Source: Oscillospiraceae bacterium | Lineage (GTDB): Bacteria; Bacillota; Clostridia; Oscillospirales; Ruminococcaceae | Direction of reading: 5' to 3' | Assembly (NCBI GenBank): GCA_028720105.1 | Contig: JAQYLI010000049.1 | Coordinates: 34,503 to 98,502, forward strand | Length of the DNA stretch: 64,000 nucleotides | Made by a program: the position numbers and the translations under genes | Part shown: piece by piece, positions 1 to 9,323 of the stretch | Numbering within the stretch: position 1 is the stretch's first letter | How the letters are laid out: each line of letters starts with the position of its first letter | The notes under the pieces: generated by a model | The model's database searches: none | Seen by the model: only the letters and a program-made list of their open reading frames with translations | What the model was told of the DNA's origin: nothing

Positions 1-11
1 CTTTCTCTCAG

Positions 12-46
12 AAAAACCGAGCCTGCGGGAACTAAGCCGCAGGCTC
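12..46 (-). terminator. Terminator after glgD
   Basis: A 10-bp perfect stem (19-28 with 37-46, 8-base loop) is followed on the minus strand by GGTTTTTC. It lies about 45 bases past the glgD stop and closes the glgBCD transcript. Confidence 0.8.
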
Positions 47-92
47 GACGTCATACTTTGATATCAAGCCTGTTTTGGCTTTTGCTTCAAAA

Positions 93-1217
93 TCAGATCT
101 CTGCGCCCTTGCCGATGTAGATGGGGTAATTTGCAGAACCTGTGAGTATCTTCTGGTCGGAAATTTTCACTACCTTGTCGGTGATAACGCAGCTTATGCT
201 GCAGTTTTTGCCGATAACGCTGTCCTGCATAATGATGGAGTCCTTGACAACAGCGCCCTTTGCCACCTTTGCTCCTCTGAACAGAATGGAGTTCTCAACA
301 GTTCCCTCGATAATGCAGCCGTCAGCGATAAGGGAATTCTTGACCTTTGCGCCGATAGCGAATTTTGCGGGAGGATTATCGCGTATCTTGGTGTAAACGG
401 GAGCGTTGTCGGGGAAGAGTGCCTTTCTGTTGCCGGAGTCAAGAAGAGCCATATTTGCGTCATAGTAGCTCTTGATGGAGGTTATCTTGGAGAAATATCC
501 CTCGTGCTTGTAGGTCATTATCTTGTAGCGGCTGCACTGAGCCTGGAGAATGCTCTTTGCAAAGCTGTAGATACCCTTAGCGGCACCGTCGGTTATCATA
601 CTCATAAGCAGGGGCTTGGAGATGATGTAGGTGTTAAGGGAGATATTGCACTCGCCGCTTATCTCGGGATTGATGAGGACATTGTTGATGCGTCCCTCCG
701 AGTCAATGCCGAAAACGTTGGTGTGAGCCGCAGCGTCAAGGTCGAGGTTGGACTTTGCGTAAACAGCGGTGATATCTGCGCCGCTCTTGACGTGAGCGTC
801 ATAAAGCTTGTTGTAGTCAAGGCTTGTTACAACGTCGCAGTCGGACATAATAACATAGTCTGCATCGGAATGACGGATAAAATCGGTAATTCCGTACAGA
901 GCCTCAAGTCTGCCTCTGTACATACCGCTGGTCAGGTTCGAGAAAGGAGGCAGCAGATGAAGTCCGCCGTTCTTTCTTGCCATATCCCACTCTCTGCCCG
1001 AGCCTAAGTGGTCAAGGAGGGACTGATAGTTGGACTTTGTTACAACGCCCACCTCGTCAATGCCCGAATTTGCCATATTGGAGAGGGTGAAGTCGATAAG
1101 TCTGTATCTGCCGCCGAACATAACCGAGCCCATTGTTCTCTGACGGGTAAGCTCGGGAACTACGTCCTCGTGCATATTGGCGAAAATTACGCCCAGTATC
1201 TTTTTATTTAAGCTCAT
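93..1217 (-). CDS. glgD: Glucose-1-phosphate adenylyltransferase subunit GlgD
   Basis: The 374-residue protein is a paralogue of GlgC. It has an N-terminal nucleotidyltransferase fold (residues about 5-240, with FGGRYRLIDFTLSN near residue 35) and a C-terminal left-handed beta-helix with hexapeptide-like repeats ending near residue 370. In Firmicutes GlgD partners GlgC to form the ADP-glucose pyrophosphorylase that makes ADP-glucose for glycogen; GlgD is thought to be mainly regulatory. The first residues lack the GGQGSRL loop seen in the neighbouring GlgC (here IFANMHEDVVPEL), consistent with a non- or weakly catalytic subunit. It is last in the glgB-glgC-glgD operon, 30 bases after glgC, and is followed by a strong terminator. 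Family assignment is secure; the catalytic status is inferred. Confidence 0.95.
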   Translation of the reverse strand: MSLNKKILGVIFANMHEDVVPELTRQRTMGSVMFGGRYRLIDFTLSNMANSGIDEVGVVTKSNYQSLLDHLGSGREWDMARKNGGLHLLPPFSNLTSGMYRGRLEALYGITDFIRHSDADYVIMSDCDVVTSLDYNKLYDAHVKSGADITAVYAKSNLDLDAAAHTNVFGIDSEGRINNVLINPEISGECNISLNTYIISKPLLMSMITDGAAKGIYSFAKSILQAQCSRYKIMTYKHEGYFSKITSIKSYYDANMALLDSGNRKALFPDNAPVYTKIRDNPPAKFAIGAKVKNSLIADGCIIEGTVENSILFRGAKVAKGAVVKDSIIMQDSVIGKNCSISCVITDKVVKISDQKILTGSANYPIYIGKGAEI

Positions 1218-1247
1218 TGTATATTAACCTTCCTTCCGTGAAAGCTC

Positions 1248-2456
1248 TTACTTCTTCTTGATATCGGGAACCATCTGCTTGGGACCAACAACCTGACCCT
1301 CGGCAATGGTGATCTTGTTTCCGATTACCGCAATGCCCCAGTCGTCGCGGTTTTCAACTGTTTCGGGACGTGCGCCTACGTGAGCGCCCTTTTCTATGAT
1401 GCTGTTCTCACCGACAATAGCATATTCCACAACTGCGCCCTCCTTGATGACGGTGCCGGGCATAATGATGGAGTCGGTAACGGTTGCGCCCTTTTCAATT
1501 GTAACGCCCTCGTAGATAACGGAGAAGTCAATATTTCCGTCAATGTTGCAGCCCTCTGCGATCATAGAGTTCTCAACATTTGCATTGTCGCCTATGTACT
1601 GAGGAGGAAGAACGGGGTTTCTGGAATACATCTTCCAGTCGGGGTCGTAAAGGTCAATGGGGATATTGGGGTTAAGAAGGTCCATATTAGCTTCCCAGAG
1701 GGAGTCGAGAGTTCCAACGTCCTTCCAGTAGCCGTCAAAGGTCCAGGCAACAAGCTTTTCGCCTGCGTTCATCATATTGGGAATGATAGCCTTTCCGAAA
1801 TCCTTATCCTCGTCGGGGTTGTTCTCGTTGTCGATGAGGTACTGTCTCAGCTTGCTCCAGGTGAATATGTAGATACCCATTGAAGCAAGGGTGGAGCGGG
1901 GGTTCTTGGGCTTTTCCTCAAAGTCAACGATATTGCCCTCGTCGTCAGTTATCATAATGCCGAAGCGGGAAGCCTCCTCCATAGGAACATCGAGAACTGC
2001 GATAGTTGCAGCAGCGTTCTTCTCCTTGTGGTAGCTGAGCATTACGTTGTAATCCATCTTGTAGATGTGGTCGCCTGAGAGAACTACCACATAATCGGGA
2101 TTGTAGCGGTCAACGAAAGCGATGTTCTGGTAAATGGCATTTGCGGTGCCCTTGTACCACTCTGCGCCCAGAGCGGTCTGATAAGGAGGCAGGCAGTGAG
2201 CGCCGCCATACTGCTTATCAAGGTCCCAGGGCTGACCGTTGCCGATATAATCGTTGAGCACCAGTGGCTGATACTGAGTGAGAACGCCCACGGTGTCAAT
2301 ACCCGAGTTTACGCAGTTGGAGAGGGGGAAGTCGATTATCCTGTATTTTCCTCCGTAGGGAACGGCAGGCTTTGCCATATCCTGAGTAAGAGCATACAAA
2401 CGGCTGCCCTGTCCGCCTGCCAAAAGCATTGCGACGCATTCTTTTTTCGTGTACAT
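1248..2456 (-). CDS. glgC: Glucose-1-phosphate adenylyltransferase (catalytic) GlgC
   Basis: This 402-residue cytoplasmic enzyme converts glucose-1-phosphate and ATP to ADP-glucose, the committed step of bacterial glycogen synthesis. The nucleotide-binding loop AGGQGSRL is at residues 13-20, followed by [18 protein letters not shown], and GDHIYKMDY lies in the middle of the transferase domain. The last third is a left-handed beta-helix. Length is normal for GlgC. The ATG is preceded by AAGGAAGG about 10 bases upstream. It sits 33 bases after glgB and 30 before glgD, so the three genes very likely form one transcript from the glgB promoter. Confidence 0.96.
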   Translation of the reverse strand: MYTKKECVAMLLAGGQGSRLYALTQDMAKPAVPYGGKYRIIDFPLSNCVNSGIDTVGVLTQYQPLVLNDYIGNGQPWDLDKQYGGAHCLPPYQTALGAEWYKGTANAIYQNIAFVDRYNPDYVVVLSGDHIYKMDYNVMLSYHKEKNAAATIAVLDVPMEEASRFGIMITDDEGNIVDFEEKPKNPRSTLASMGIYIFTWSKLRQYLIDNENNPDEDKDFGKAIIPNMMNAGEKLVAWTFDGYWKDVGTLDSLWEANMDLLNPNIPIDLYDPDWKMYSRNPVLPPQYIGDNANVENSMIAEGCNIDGNIDFSVIYEGVTIEKGATVTDSIIMPGTVIKEGAVVEYAIVGENSIIEKGAHVGARPETVENRDDWGIAVIGNKITIAEGQVVGPKQMVPDIKKK

Positions 2457-2489
2457 CTTTAAAATCCTTCCTTTCGGTATTATGCGGAA

Positions 2490-4625
2490 TTACTCCGCTG
2501 ATTTATCGTTCTTGGGTCTGCGGCCCCGCTTCTTTGGAGCCTCTTCGGGAGACTTTTCCGTTTTCTTTGCGGAAGTCTGCTTCTTTGCCGCCGAAGCCTT
2601 TGCTGAGGTTTTCTTCGTGGTCTTTGCGGTCTTCTTAGAAGCTGTTTCCTTAACTGCGGCAGTCTCGGTAACGTCTATCTTCTCGCCTGTCTTTTTCCTG
2701 CGTGTCTTGGGGGGAACATACTTGAAGAACATTGCGGACAGTCCGGGAATGGTAAGGCTTATGGAATAATCGCAGCCGTGCATTGAATATTCCTTTGCCT
2801 TTATCTTACCGTTGTCCACCTCTCCGCTGCCGCCGTATTTAACGTCGTCGGTGGAGAATATCTGCTCGTATGTACCCTCGTAGGGAACACCTATCTTGTA
2901 ATCGCTCCTCTTGACGGGAACGAAGTTGCAGACAACGATTATCTCGGCAGGCTTCTCGGGGTCGGAATTGTCAATTCGCCTGAAAGATATCACGCTCTGA
3001 GTGTAATCATCGGCGCATATCCATTTGAAGCCGTCCCAGGAGTCGTCGTCGTGCCAGAAGGCGGGGGTATTCTTATAGAGATTGTTTAGATCTCTGTAGA
3101 AATCGTTCATTTTGCGGTGAGTCTCGAAGCCGAGAAGCATCCAGTCAAGCTCCTTCTCGTAATTCCATTCGATGACCTGTGCAAAGTCGTTGCCCATAAA
3201 GTTCAGCTTTTTGCCGGGGTGAGCTATCATATATGACGCAAAGGCTCTCTGGCTTGCAAATTTGCCCTCCATAGTGCCGCTGCTCATTTTGTTAAAAAGC
3301 GAAGCCTTTCCGTGTACCACCTCGTCGTGGGAGATGGGAAGAACGAAATTCTCGCTGAAGGCATAGAAGAAGGAGAATGTGAGCTTGCCGTGGTCGCCCG
3401 CTCTGTAGATGGGGTCGGTGCGCATATAGGAAAGGGTGTCATTCATCCAGCCCATATTCCACTTGAAGTTAAAGCCAAGTCCTCCAACGTCGGCAGGCTT
3501 TGTTACCATAGGCCATGCGGTGGACTCCTCTGCTATCATCAGCACGTCGGGATTTCTGGAAAATACGGTGGTATTGAGCTTCTGCAAAAATTCGATAGCC
3601 TCAAGGTTTTCGTGACCGCCGTTCTTGTTGGGTCTCCACTCCCGTCTGTCATAGTCAAGGTAGAGCATAGAAGCAACAGCGTCAACTCTAAGACCGTCCA
3701 CGTGGAATTTCTCTATCCAGTAAACGGCGTTTGAGATAAGGAAGCTTCTTACTTCTCCCTTGCCGTAGTCGAACACTCTGGTTCCCCAGGCAGCGTGCTC
3801 CTTTTTGAGGGGGTCTGCGTACTCGTAGCAGCAGTCTCCGTCAAACTCGAAGAGACCTGCGGAGTCCTTGGGGAAATGGGCGGGAACCCAGTCAAGGATA
3901 ACGCCTATGCCGTTCTGATGGAAAATGTCTATCATCTGCATAAACTGCTCGGGAGTGCCGTAGCGTGAGGTGGGAGCGTAGTAGCCGATGACCTGATAAC
4001 CCCATGAGCCGTCATAGGGATACTCCGCAAGAGGCATAAGCTCAATGTGAGTGTAGCCCATATCCTTTAAATAATCCGACATTTCGTGACCGAATTTCAC
4101 GTAATCGAAGGGAGAGCCGTCCTCATACTGCTTCCAGGAGCCCAGGTGAGCCTCGTAGATGTTCATGGGGCTTTTGTAGATGTTGGTCTTTTTCTTGTAC
4201 TCGTACCACTTCTGGTCGTGCCACTCATAGCCGTCGATATCGAAATATTTTGTGGCGGTGTTGGGGCGAAGCTCCATATGCGCGCCGTAGGGGTCTGCCT
4301 TGTCCACAACGCTCATATGAGAGGTCTCAACGCTGTATTTGTATGCAAAATACTGCTCCACGCCTTCAATGAATATTTCCCATACCGTAGGGTCGTCCAG
4401 ACGGTACATAGGATTTTTCCGCCTGTCCCAGTTGTTGAAGTCGCCCACCAGGGATACGGACTTGGCATTTGGTGCCCAAACACGGAAATAAACGCCTTCC
4501 CTGCCGTCCTTCACACCCTTGTGAGCGCCGAAGAAATTGAATGCCTCGCAGTTGCTGCCCTCGTGGAAAACAAAGAGCGGGAAATCATAATCTCCGATAG
4601 AGGAATTTTTCTTATTTTCACTCAT
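2490..4625 (-). CDS. glgB: 1,4-alpha-glucan branching enzyme with a basic C-terminal tail
   Basis: GlgB introduces alpha-1,6 branches into glycogen. The protein has an N-terminal CBM48 (WAPNAKSVSLVGDFNNW, near residue 50), a GH13 barrel with nucleophile Asp in GLRVDAV (about residue 312), acid Glu in MIAEES (about 365) and Asp in SHDEVVH (about 434), and a C-terminal beta domain ending near residue 638. Beyond that come about 75 extra residues rich in Lys, Ala, Thr and Ser, with RGRRPK near the end; ordinary branching enzymes stop before this. I chose the ATG at 4625, giving 711 residues. A GTG six codons upstream (4643) is in frame but overlaps the AAAGGTGG ribosome site. First gene of glgBCD. 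Confidence 0.95.
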   Translation of the reverse strand: MSENKKNSSIGDYDFPLFVFHEGSNCEAFNFFGAHKGVKDGREGVYFRVWAPNAKSVSLVGDFNNWDRRKNPMYRLDDPTVWEIFIEGVEQYFAYKYSVETSHMSVVDKADPYGAHMELRPNTATKYFDIDGYEWHDQKWYEYKKKTNIYKSPMNIYEAHLGSWKQYEDGSPFDYVKFGHEMSDYLKDMGYTHIELMPLAEYPYDGSWGYQVIGYYAPTSRYGTPEQFMQMIDIFHQNGIGVILDWVPAHFPKDSAGLFEFDGDCCYEYADPLKKEHAAWGTRVFDYGKGEVRSFLISNAVYWIEKFHVDGLRVDAVASMLYLDYDRREWRPNKNGGHENLEAIEFLQKLNTTVFSRNPDVLMIAEESTAWPMVTKPADVGGLGFNFKWNMGWMNDTLSYMRTDPIYRAGDHGKLTFSFFYAFSENFVLPISHDEVVHGKASLFNKMSSGTMEGKFASQRAFASYMIAHPGKKLNFMGNDFAQVIEWNYEKELDWMLLGFETHRKMNDFYRDLNNLYKNTPAFWHDDDSWDGFKWICADDYTQSVISFRRIDNSDPEKPAEIIVVCNFVPVKRSDYKIGVPYEGTYEQIFSTDDVKYGGSGEVDNGKIKAKEYSMHGCDYSISLTIPGLSAMFFKYVPPKTRRKKTGEKIDVTETAAVKETASKKTAKTTKKTSAKASAAKKQTSAKKTEKSPEEAPKKRGRRPKNDKSAE

Positions 4626-4710
4626 AATAACAGATATATCCACCTTTCAAATCATATAAAATACGGACTGTTTTTCCTGTATTTCAGACAGCTCCGCTTA
4701 TCTTACTAAT

Positions 4711-4739
4711 ATTTTAACAGATTATGCATTAGATTACAA
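4711..4739 (-). promoter_or_regulatory. Promoter of glgBCD
   Basis: On the minus strand TTGTAA (4734-4739), a 17-base spacer and TAAAAT (4711-4716) form a sigma-A type promoter about 85 bases ahead of the glgB ATG. This fits the start of the glycogen operon. Confidence 0.6.
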
Positions 4740-4867
4740 GAGGTGTTGTAAAAGTTTTACAAATCTCACTTATTTCTCACATACCCTTTGTGCAATATAA
4801 CAACAGATTTCTATGGTTTAGGAAATGAAATTGTAAATTTTTGGTGAATAAAACGATTTAGTCAAAT

Positions 4868-7213
4868 TCAAGCGGGATATAATCTGAAAACGGCGGCAGT
4901 TCTGTCGTCGGGTCTGTCCCCCTCAGTTTCCTCCGCAGCCGCCATTATCCTGCCGCACATCTGACCGCAGGTAAGCCCCTCGTTTTCAAGCACGGCGGCA
5001 ACGGCGGCGCTTGTGATATCAATGCCGTCGGTAGTCATAAGCACACGGGAGCTTGCGTTCAGGATAATTCTCTCCTCGGTGACGGAAAGACCGTTTATTA
5101 TCCCCACAGGAGCGGAACTGTCGCTGTAAATGCTCATTACGGGGCTTTCCCCCTCCTCACGGGTAAATACGGCGGTGGGAGCCGCTCCCATTTTGATTAG
5201 CCTGCCCTCCCCCGTATAGAGGTCGGCGGCGAAGATATCAACGGTGGTGAAGATCTCCTCAGAGGAGGCGGCGGTCATTATGACATTGAGCATTTTGACG
5301 GCGTTTTTCCTGCCTATGCCCCCGGTTATCATTCTGCGGAGAAGATTTACGGCAAGAGTGCTTCTTGTGCCAGCCCTGCCGCCCCTGCCCATACCGTCGG
5401 ACAGGATTATGTAGTAATTTCCCAGACCGTCCTCAAAGCAGATGTGGCTGTCGCCGCAGGAAGAGCCCTCCGCCGCCTCTGCCTCTATCTCACAGTCGGG
5501 GACATATCTGCCTTCCTGCCGCCATCTTATACGGCAGAGACGGTCATTTTCACCGCCGCAGAGCATTGTGACGGGTCTTGCAAGCCTTACTCCCAGAAGT
5601 GCCCCGAGGCGGTCGGAAATGCCGCTGAGATGAATATCCCGAAAGTCCTGAGACGCAGAGATAAAGGCTTCAGCAAAGGGTCTGCGCTCCCCGTCAAAGG
5701 CTATCTGAGCCGAGCGGACGGCAAAGCCCTCCTCCTCAAGAAGCCTTTTCAGAAATTTGGAAAGCTCTGTATCGGGGCGAAGCTCCCCGCCGCTCCCCGA
5801 AAGCTCCCATATCATTCCGCAGGAGGCGGAAAGCTGCTCGGAAGCCCCCTCTAAAAATCTCCGCAGGTACGCCGATCTGCGGCGGGATATTCTTTCCGCT
5901 CCCGCAGCTTTGCAGAAGCCGTCAGCGATCTGATCCTTTTTCGGGCAGCCCTCGAAGCCCGTCGGCAGCTCCTTTGCAGTAATTCTGCCCGTTTTTTCCG
6001 CAATGCTCTGAGCGGCTTTGAAGCAGCCTTCGATACCGTCAGGCGAAATGCTGCCGCAAGCCGCACTGCACCTGCGCTGCGTGCAAATACTGCCGCAAAC
6101 GTCCCTCTTGACATTCTCATAAGGCTCTTTGCCGCAGTCCTCCGAGCGTCGCATAAAAAGCTCCGCAGCCATCTGAACATCTTCGCCCACCTCCTCAAGC
6201 ACCTTTGCCGCAAACATAAGCTTGTCCGAACGGATATCCGCCCTTTCCTCCGAAGCAAAAATGCCGTTTAATTTCGGCAGATAAAGCCCCTCGGGGATAA
6301 GGCAGTACAGCGCCGCCGCAATGCCCATATCCGCAATAAATCCCGGAGTTCCCGAGGGCATACCCGCAGCCGCGGTGATACCGAACGCCGAAAGGATAAA
6401 GGCGGCATTCACGGCGTATTTTCCCTTAGACGTGTACATTCCCGTAACAAGCCCCGCAAAGGCGAGCATTGCTCCGCTCCGCCCGAGAGACTGCTCCGAA
6501 AGGAGAAACGCTCCTGCGGACAGTATGCCCACAGCCGCTCCCCCCGACTTTCCGAATTTTCTTGCGGCGGCGGCGGTGCATAAGCCTGCGGCTATCCTGC
6601 CCGGATTTAAAAACTCGTTATGATGGGTGCAGAGGGCGCATATGAGAAGCATATATGTAATTCCCATTGCCGCCGCCCGAAAGTCGGTACTTCCATTGCT
6701 GCCCTCGGAGTAAAAGCCCGTTTTAACCGTCCGCACCGTTTCGCAGAGACAGTATGCCGCTCCGAAGCACATCACCGCCCTGAAAAACACCGCCAGAAAC
6801 ATTACCCAGTCGCCGCCGTTTCCTGCGCTTACCGCTGCCGAGCTTATAAAATACGCCGCTCCTGCCGCAAGAGAGCGGGTCAGTGCAGAGCATTTCCTGC
6901 CGAACAGCTTTATAAACAGCGCCGTCACCGCCGACGCCGACAGCTCTGCGATATGGCTCCAGAGACTTCCTGCCGCCGCCCACGCCCCGAACATTCCGAA
7001 CACCGCCGCCGCGGCGCAGAGAGGACTTCCCGCCGCAGCAAGAGAGGCTCCGAAGGGAGATGTTCCGCCGCCTATGCGCATATCCGCAATGATAAAGCCT
7101 GCCATCGCCCAGACTGCCGCCGCAGCTGCCGTTTTCCTGCCCCGGTTCTTTACCGAAGCATTTTCTGCCAAGCGAAGCGCCGCCTCCCCCGTTTTTTCCG
7201 CTTTTGTCACCAT
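4868..7213 (-). CDS. spoIIE: Stage II sporulation protein E (SpoIIE-type PP2C phosphatase)
   Basis: The 781-residue protein has about ten hydrophobic segments in residues 25-320, a cytoplasmic middle region with several Cys residues, and a C-terminal PP2C-like serine phosphatase domain (about 575-781). The metal-binding motifs are visible as ILSDGMGRGG (about residue 606), MTTDGI and PDDRTA. In Bacillus SpoIIE dephosphorylates SpoIIAA to activate sigma-F and binds FtsZ at the polar septum. Length is close to the 827 residues in B. subtilis. It stands alone on the minus strand with RBS AGGAAGAG before the ATG; a TATAAT (7255-7260, minus) lies 40 bases upstream without a clear -35. Its presence with spoVS suggests a sporulation programme, or retained parts of one. 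Confidence 0.9.
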   Translation of the reverse strand: MVTKAEKTGEAALRLAENASVKNRGRKTAAAAAVWAMAGFIIADMRIGGGTSPFGASLAAAGSPLCAAAAVFGMFGAWAAAGSLWSHIAELSASAVTALFIKLFGRKCSALTRSLAAGAAYFISSAAVSAGNGGDWVMFLAVFFRAVMCFGAAYCLCETVRTVKTGFYSEGSNGSTDFRAAAMGITYMLLICALCTHHNEFLNPGRIAAGLCTAAAARKFGKSGGAAVGILSAGAFLLSEQSLGRSGAMLAFAGLVTGMYTSKGKYAVNAAFILSAFGITAAAGMPSGTPGFIADMGIAAALYCLIPEGLYLPKLNGIFASEERADIRSDKLMFAAKVLEEVGEDVQMAAELFMRRSEDCGKEPYENVKRDVCGSICTQRRCSAACGSISPDGIEGCFKAAQSIAEKTGRITAKELPTGFEGCPKKDQIADGFCKAAGAERISRRRSAYLRRFLEGASEQLSASCGMIWELSGSGGELRPDTELSKFLKRLLEEEGFAVRSAQIAFDGERRPFAEAFISASQDFRDIHLSGISDRLGALLGVRLARPVTMLCGGENDRLCRIRWRQEGRYVPDCEIEAEAAEGSSCGDSHICFEDGLGNYYIILSDGMGRGGRAGTRSTLAVNLLRRMITGGIGRKNAVKMLNVIMTAASSEEIFTTVDIFAADLYTGEGRLIKMGAAPTAVFTREEGESPVMSIYSDSSAPVGIINGLSVTEERIILNASSRVLMTTDGIDITSAAVAAVLENEGLTCGQMCGRIMAAAEETEGDRPDDRTAAVFRLYPA

Positions 7214-7425
7214 ACTTTTTCTCTTCCTTTCTTTTTCACGGGATATATATTCCGATTATACGCCTGTCTCAGGGCGAAAAAGGTCATACGGGCGCAATAA
7301 ATCTAATTTGCCACTTAGAGGAAAATGGGGATATATCACGAAAGCGCTCATATCGGGAATTTATTTTCCGAAGCCCGTCGGCGCAGGTCGGGAAATTGTA
7401 CGGCAGATGACAAATTCATTTTTTC

Positions 7426-7454
7426 TTGACAAAAAAGGGGAATCGTATTATAAT
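7426..7454 (+). promoter_or_regulatory. Consensus promoter upstream of the membrane protein at 7510
   Basis: TTGACA (7426-7431), a 17-base spacer and TATAAT (7449-7454) match the sigma-A consensus exactly. The gene start is about 50 bases downstream. The rest of the 296-base gap back to spoIIE shows no other clear element. Confidence 0.85.
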
Positions 7455-7509
7455 CAGATTAAAATGGGAAATCAGACGAAATTTCGGAAATTATGGGGGA
7501 CTTTACATT

Positions 7510-8433
7510 ATGAGAATCAGAAATCATCGCTGGATAAATGCCATAATCATTTTTGCTGTAATGCTCTGTATGGGTGCAGGGGGCATTATAACCGCCTCGG
7601 AACAGCAGCAGCAGATAAACAGGGGGCTTGACGATTTTAATTATCTTTCGGACAGCGAGTTTTACAAGGGCAAATTTGTGGAGGGATATGTTTTCGAGGT
7701 CTACGGCGAATTTGCATATGAAGAAAGCTACAGGGAAACTTTGGGTGTAAAGAGCAATTCCCACGTGACCTCCCATTATTATCTCATTCCCCTTACGGGC
7801 AGCTTTGACTCGGAAATGCCAAAGTTTATTGCTCTTGAGATAAAAACGGCGGCAGGAGTCAAAAATGCCGAGCTTCTTATGGAGCAGACCTGGAATTATC
7901 AGGACACAGGCGAGGAGCCCGATGTATGGAACGAGTTTCCCATACAGGGAAGCGTTTCAAGGCTTGACGGGGAGATTGAGGATTATCTTTACGACTGGCT
8001 CACAAACGGCGGCACCGACGGCACAAGGGCGGATTATGAAGATATGATATGCCCCTATGTAATAACCGAGGTTGCGGCAGGGGCTGTGGACAGGGGTATG
8101 AATTTCAGCGTTACCATCACCCTTATAGGTCTTGCAGGTATCGGCGTTATGATATTCCTTTATATCAGAACACGCCGAAACGAGACCATTCAGGCAGACA
8201 CCCGGCCATATACAGCTTACACTCCCGTTAACGGCAATGCTGCTCAGACGGGCAGCTTCGGAAACACCTCCGCTTCGGGCAGCGTTTCCTCTCCTGCGGA
8301 CGGCGGCGAGTCGGCACGGCTTATGGAGGAAATGAGCAGGCTAAAACAGCCCACCGACGCAGATGAATTTTTCGGCAGTCCCCTGCGCTGTGAGGAGCAG
8401 AATGGCACAGATATTTCCCGCGGGGATAAATAA
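7510..8433 (+). CDS. Uncharacterised membrane protein with extracytoplasmic domain
   Basis: The ATG at 7510, preceded by GGGGGA, gives 307 residues; an in-frame ATG at 7426 is inside the promoter and is rejected. A transmembrane or signal segment (INAIIIFAVMLCMGAGGII) occupies residues about 8-28, followed by about 170 mostly polar residues, a second hydrophobic segment (VTITLIGLAGIGVMIFLYI, around residue 205-225) and a polar C-terminal tail of about 80 residues rich in Ser, Gly and Pro. This predicts an extracytoplasmic domain held between two membrane helices. I do not recognise the family. It has its own promoter and the next gene has another, so it seems to be monocistronic. Confidence 0.75.
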   Translation: MRIRNHRWINAIIIFAVMLCMGAGGIITASEQQQQINRGLDDFNYLSDSEFYKGKFVEGYVFEVYGEFAYEESYRETLGVKSNSHVTSHYYLIPLTGSFDSEMPKFIALEIKTAAGVKNAELLMEQTWNYQDTGEEPDVWNEFPIQGSVSRLDGEIEDYLYDWLTNGGTDGTRADYEDMICPYVITEVAAGAVDRGMNFSVTITLIGLAGIGVMIFLYIRTRRNETIQADTRPYTAYTPVNGNAAQTGSFGNTSASGSVSSPADGGESARLMEEMSRLKQPTDADEFFGSPLRCEEQNGTDISRGDK

Positions 8434-8449
8434 ATCTTTATATACCATC

Positions 8450-8478
8450 TTGAACTTTATCCGCAAATGATGTATAAT
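8450..8478 (+). promoter_or_regulatory. Promoter of the zapA-U32-DUF4321 unit
   Basis: TTGAAC (8450-8455), a 17-base spacer and TATAAT (8473-8478), 42 bases ahead of the zapA-like ATG. It starts the three-gene unit that ends at the terminator at 11825-11864. Confidence 0.75.
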
Positions 8479-8519
8479 ACATAGTAGATGTAAAAATTTA
8501 TGCCGAAAGGAACGGACAA

Positions 8520-9317
8520 ATGAACATTGTAAACAAGGTTACGGTCACGATCTGCGGAAAGGAATACAATCTCCAGACGGACGAGACCCCCGATTATCTC
8601 ATTTTCCTTGCAAAGCGTGTGGACAAGGAAATTGGCGACTTGGTAAAGGCTAAGCCCAATTTCGGCGTACAGAACGCCGCCGTATTCGTTGCCCTCACCT
8701 CTCTTGACGAGGCGCAGAAGGCTGCGGACAGCATCGAGAACGTCCGCACTCAGATCAAATCCTATGTGGAAGAGACTGCAAAGGCACGGAAAGAAAAGGA
8801 AAAGCTTGCGGACAAAAACAAAGCTCTCGAGGAAAAGATCGCCGCTCTCGAAAAGGAGATAAAGGAGCTGAAAAAGCGCCCCAGTTTTGAATGCGAGCAG
8901 CTTGTTCTCGAAAACACGATTTCCCCTGCGGTGACTATTTATGCGGAGGAGAATGTTCCCGAGACGGTTTGCGAAACAGCTTCGGAAACGGAAGAAAAGG
9001 CTTCGGAAAATGTTCCCGCAGATAAGCCTGCGGATACCGCTCCCGAAAAGGAGAACCCTCAGCCCGAGGCTAAGCCCGAAGAGCCTGAAAAGCCCGCTGA
9101 GACTGTGAAAACAGAGGAAATATCAAAGGAAGCTCCCGCCCAGACTGCCGAATGCGGCTCGGACGCCAGTAAAGGCACAGAAACCAAAGATTGCAGCGAA
9201 CACGGAGGGGCTGACGGAGGAACAGGCGCAGAAGCTCAGAATGATGGCGGTAATCCACAAAATGATAACGTGACCCCGCCCCCTCAGAGCAGGAAAAGCA
9301 GAAAGAAAAGGCGTTAA
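8520..9317 (+). CDS. zapA: ZapA-like cell division protein with long acidic tail
   Basis: The first 120 or so residues match ZapA, the small dimerising protein that bundles FtsZ: an N-terminal globular part (KVTVTICGKEYNLQTDE) followed by a coiled coil (about residues 60-120, many Lys/Glu). Normal ZapA is about 85-130 residues; this protein has 265. The extra 140 residues are low-complexity, Glu/Pro/Ala-rich, and end in a basic QSRKSRKKRR. No membrane segment is seen. It is the first gene after a good promoter, with RBS GAAAGGAA, and is 6 bases ahead of a U32 peptidase. The same zapA-U32 order occurs in other Clostridia. The tail's role is unknown. Confidence 0.85.
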   Translation: MNIVNKVTVTICGKEYNLQTDETPDYLIFLAKRVDKEIGDLVKAKPNFGVQNAAVFVALTSLDEAQKAADSIENVRTQIKSYVEETAKARKEKEKLADKNKALEEKIAALEKEIKELKKRPSFECEQLVLENTISPAVTIYAEENVPETVCETASETEEKASENVPADKPADTAPEKENPQPEAKPEEPEKPAETVKTEEISKEAPAQTAECGSDASKGTETKDCSEHGGADGGTGAEAQNDGGNPQNDNVTPPPQSRKSRKKRR

Positions 9318-9323
9318 AAACCT

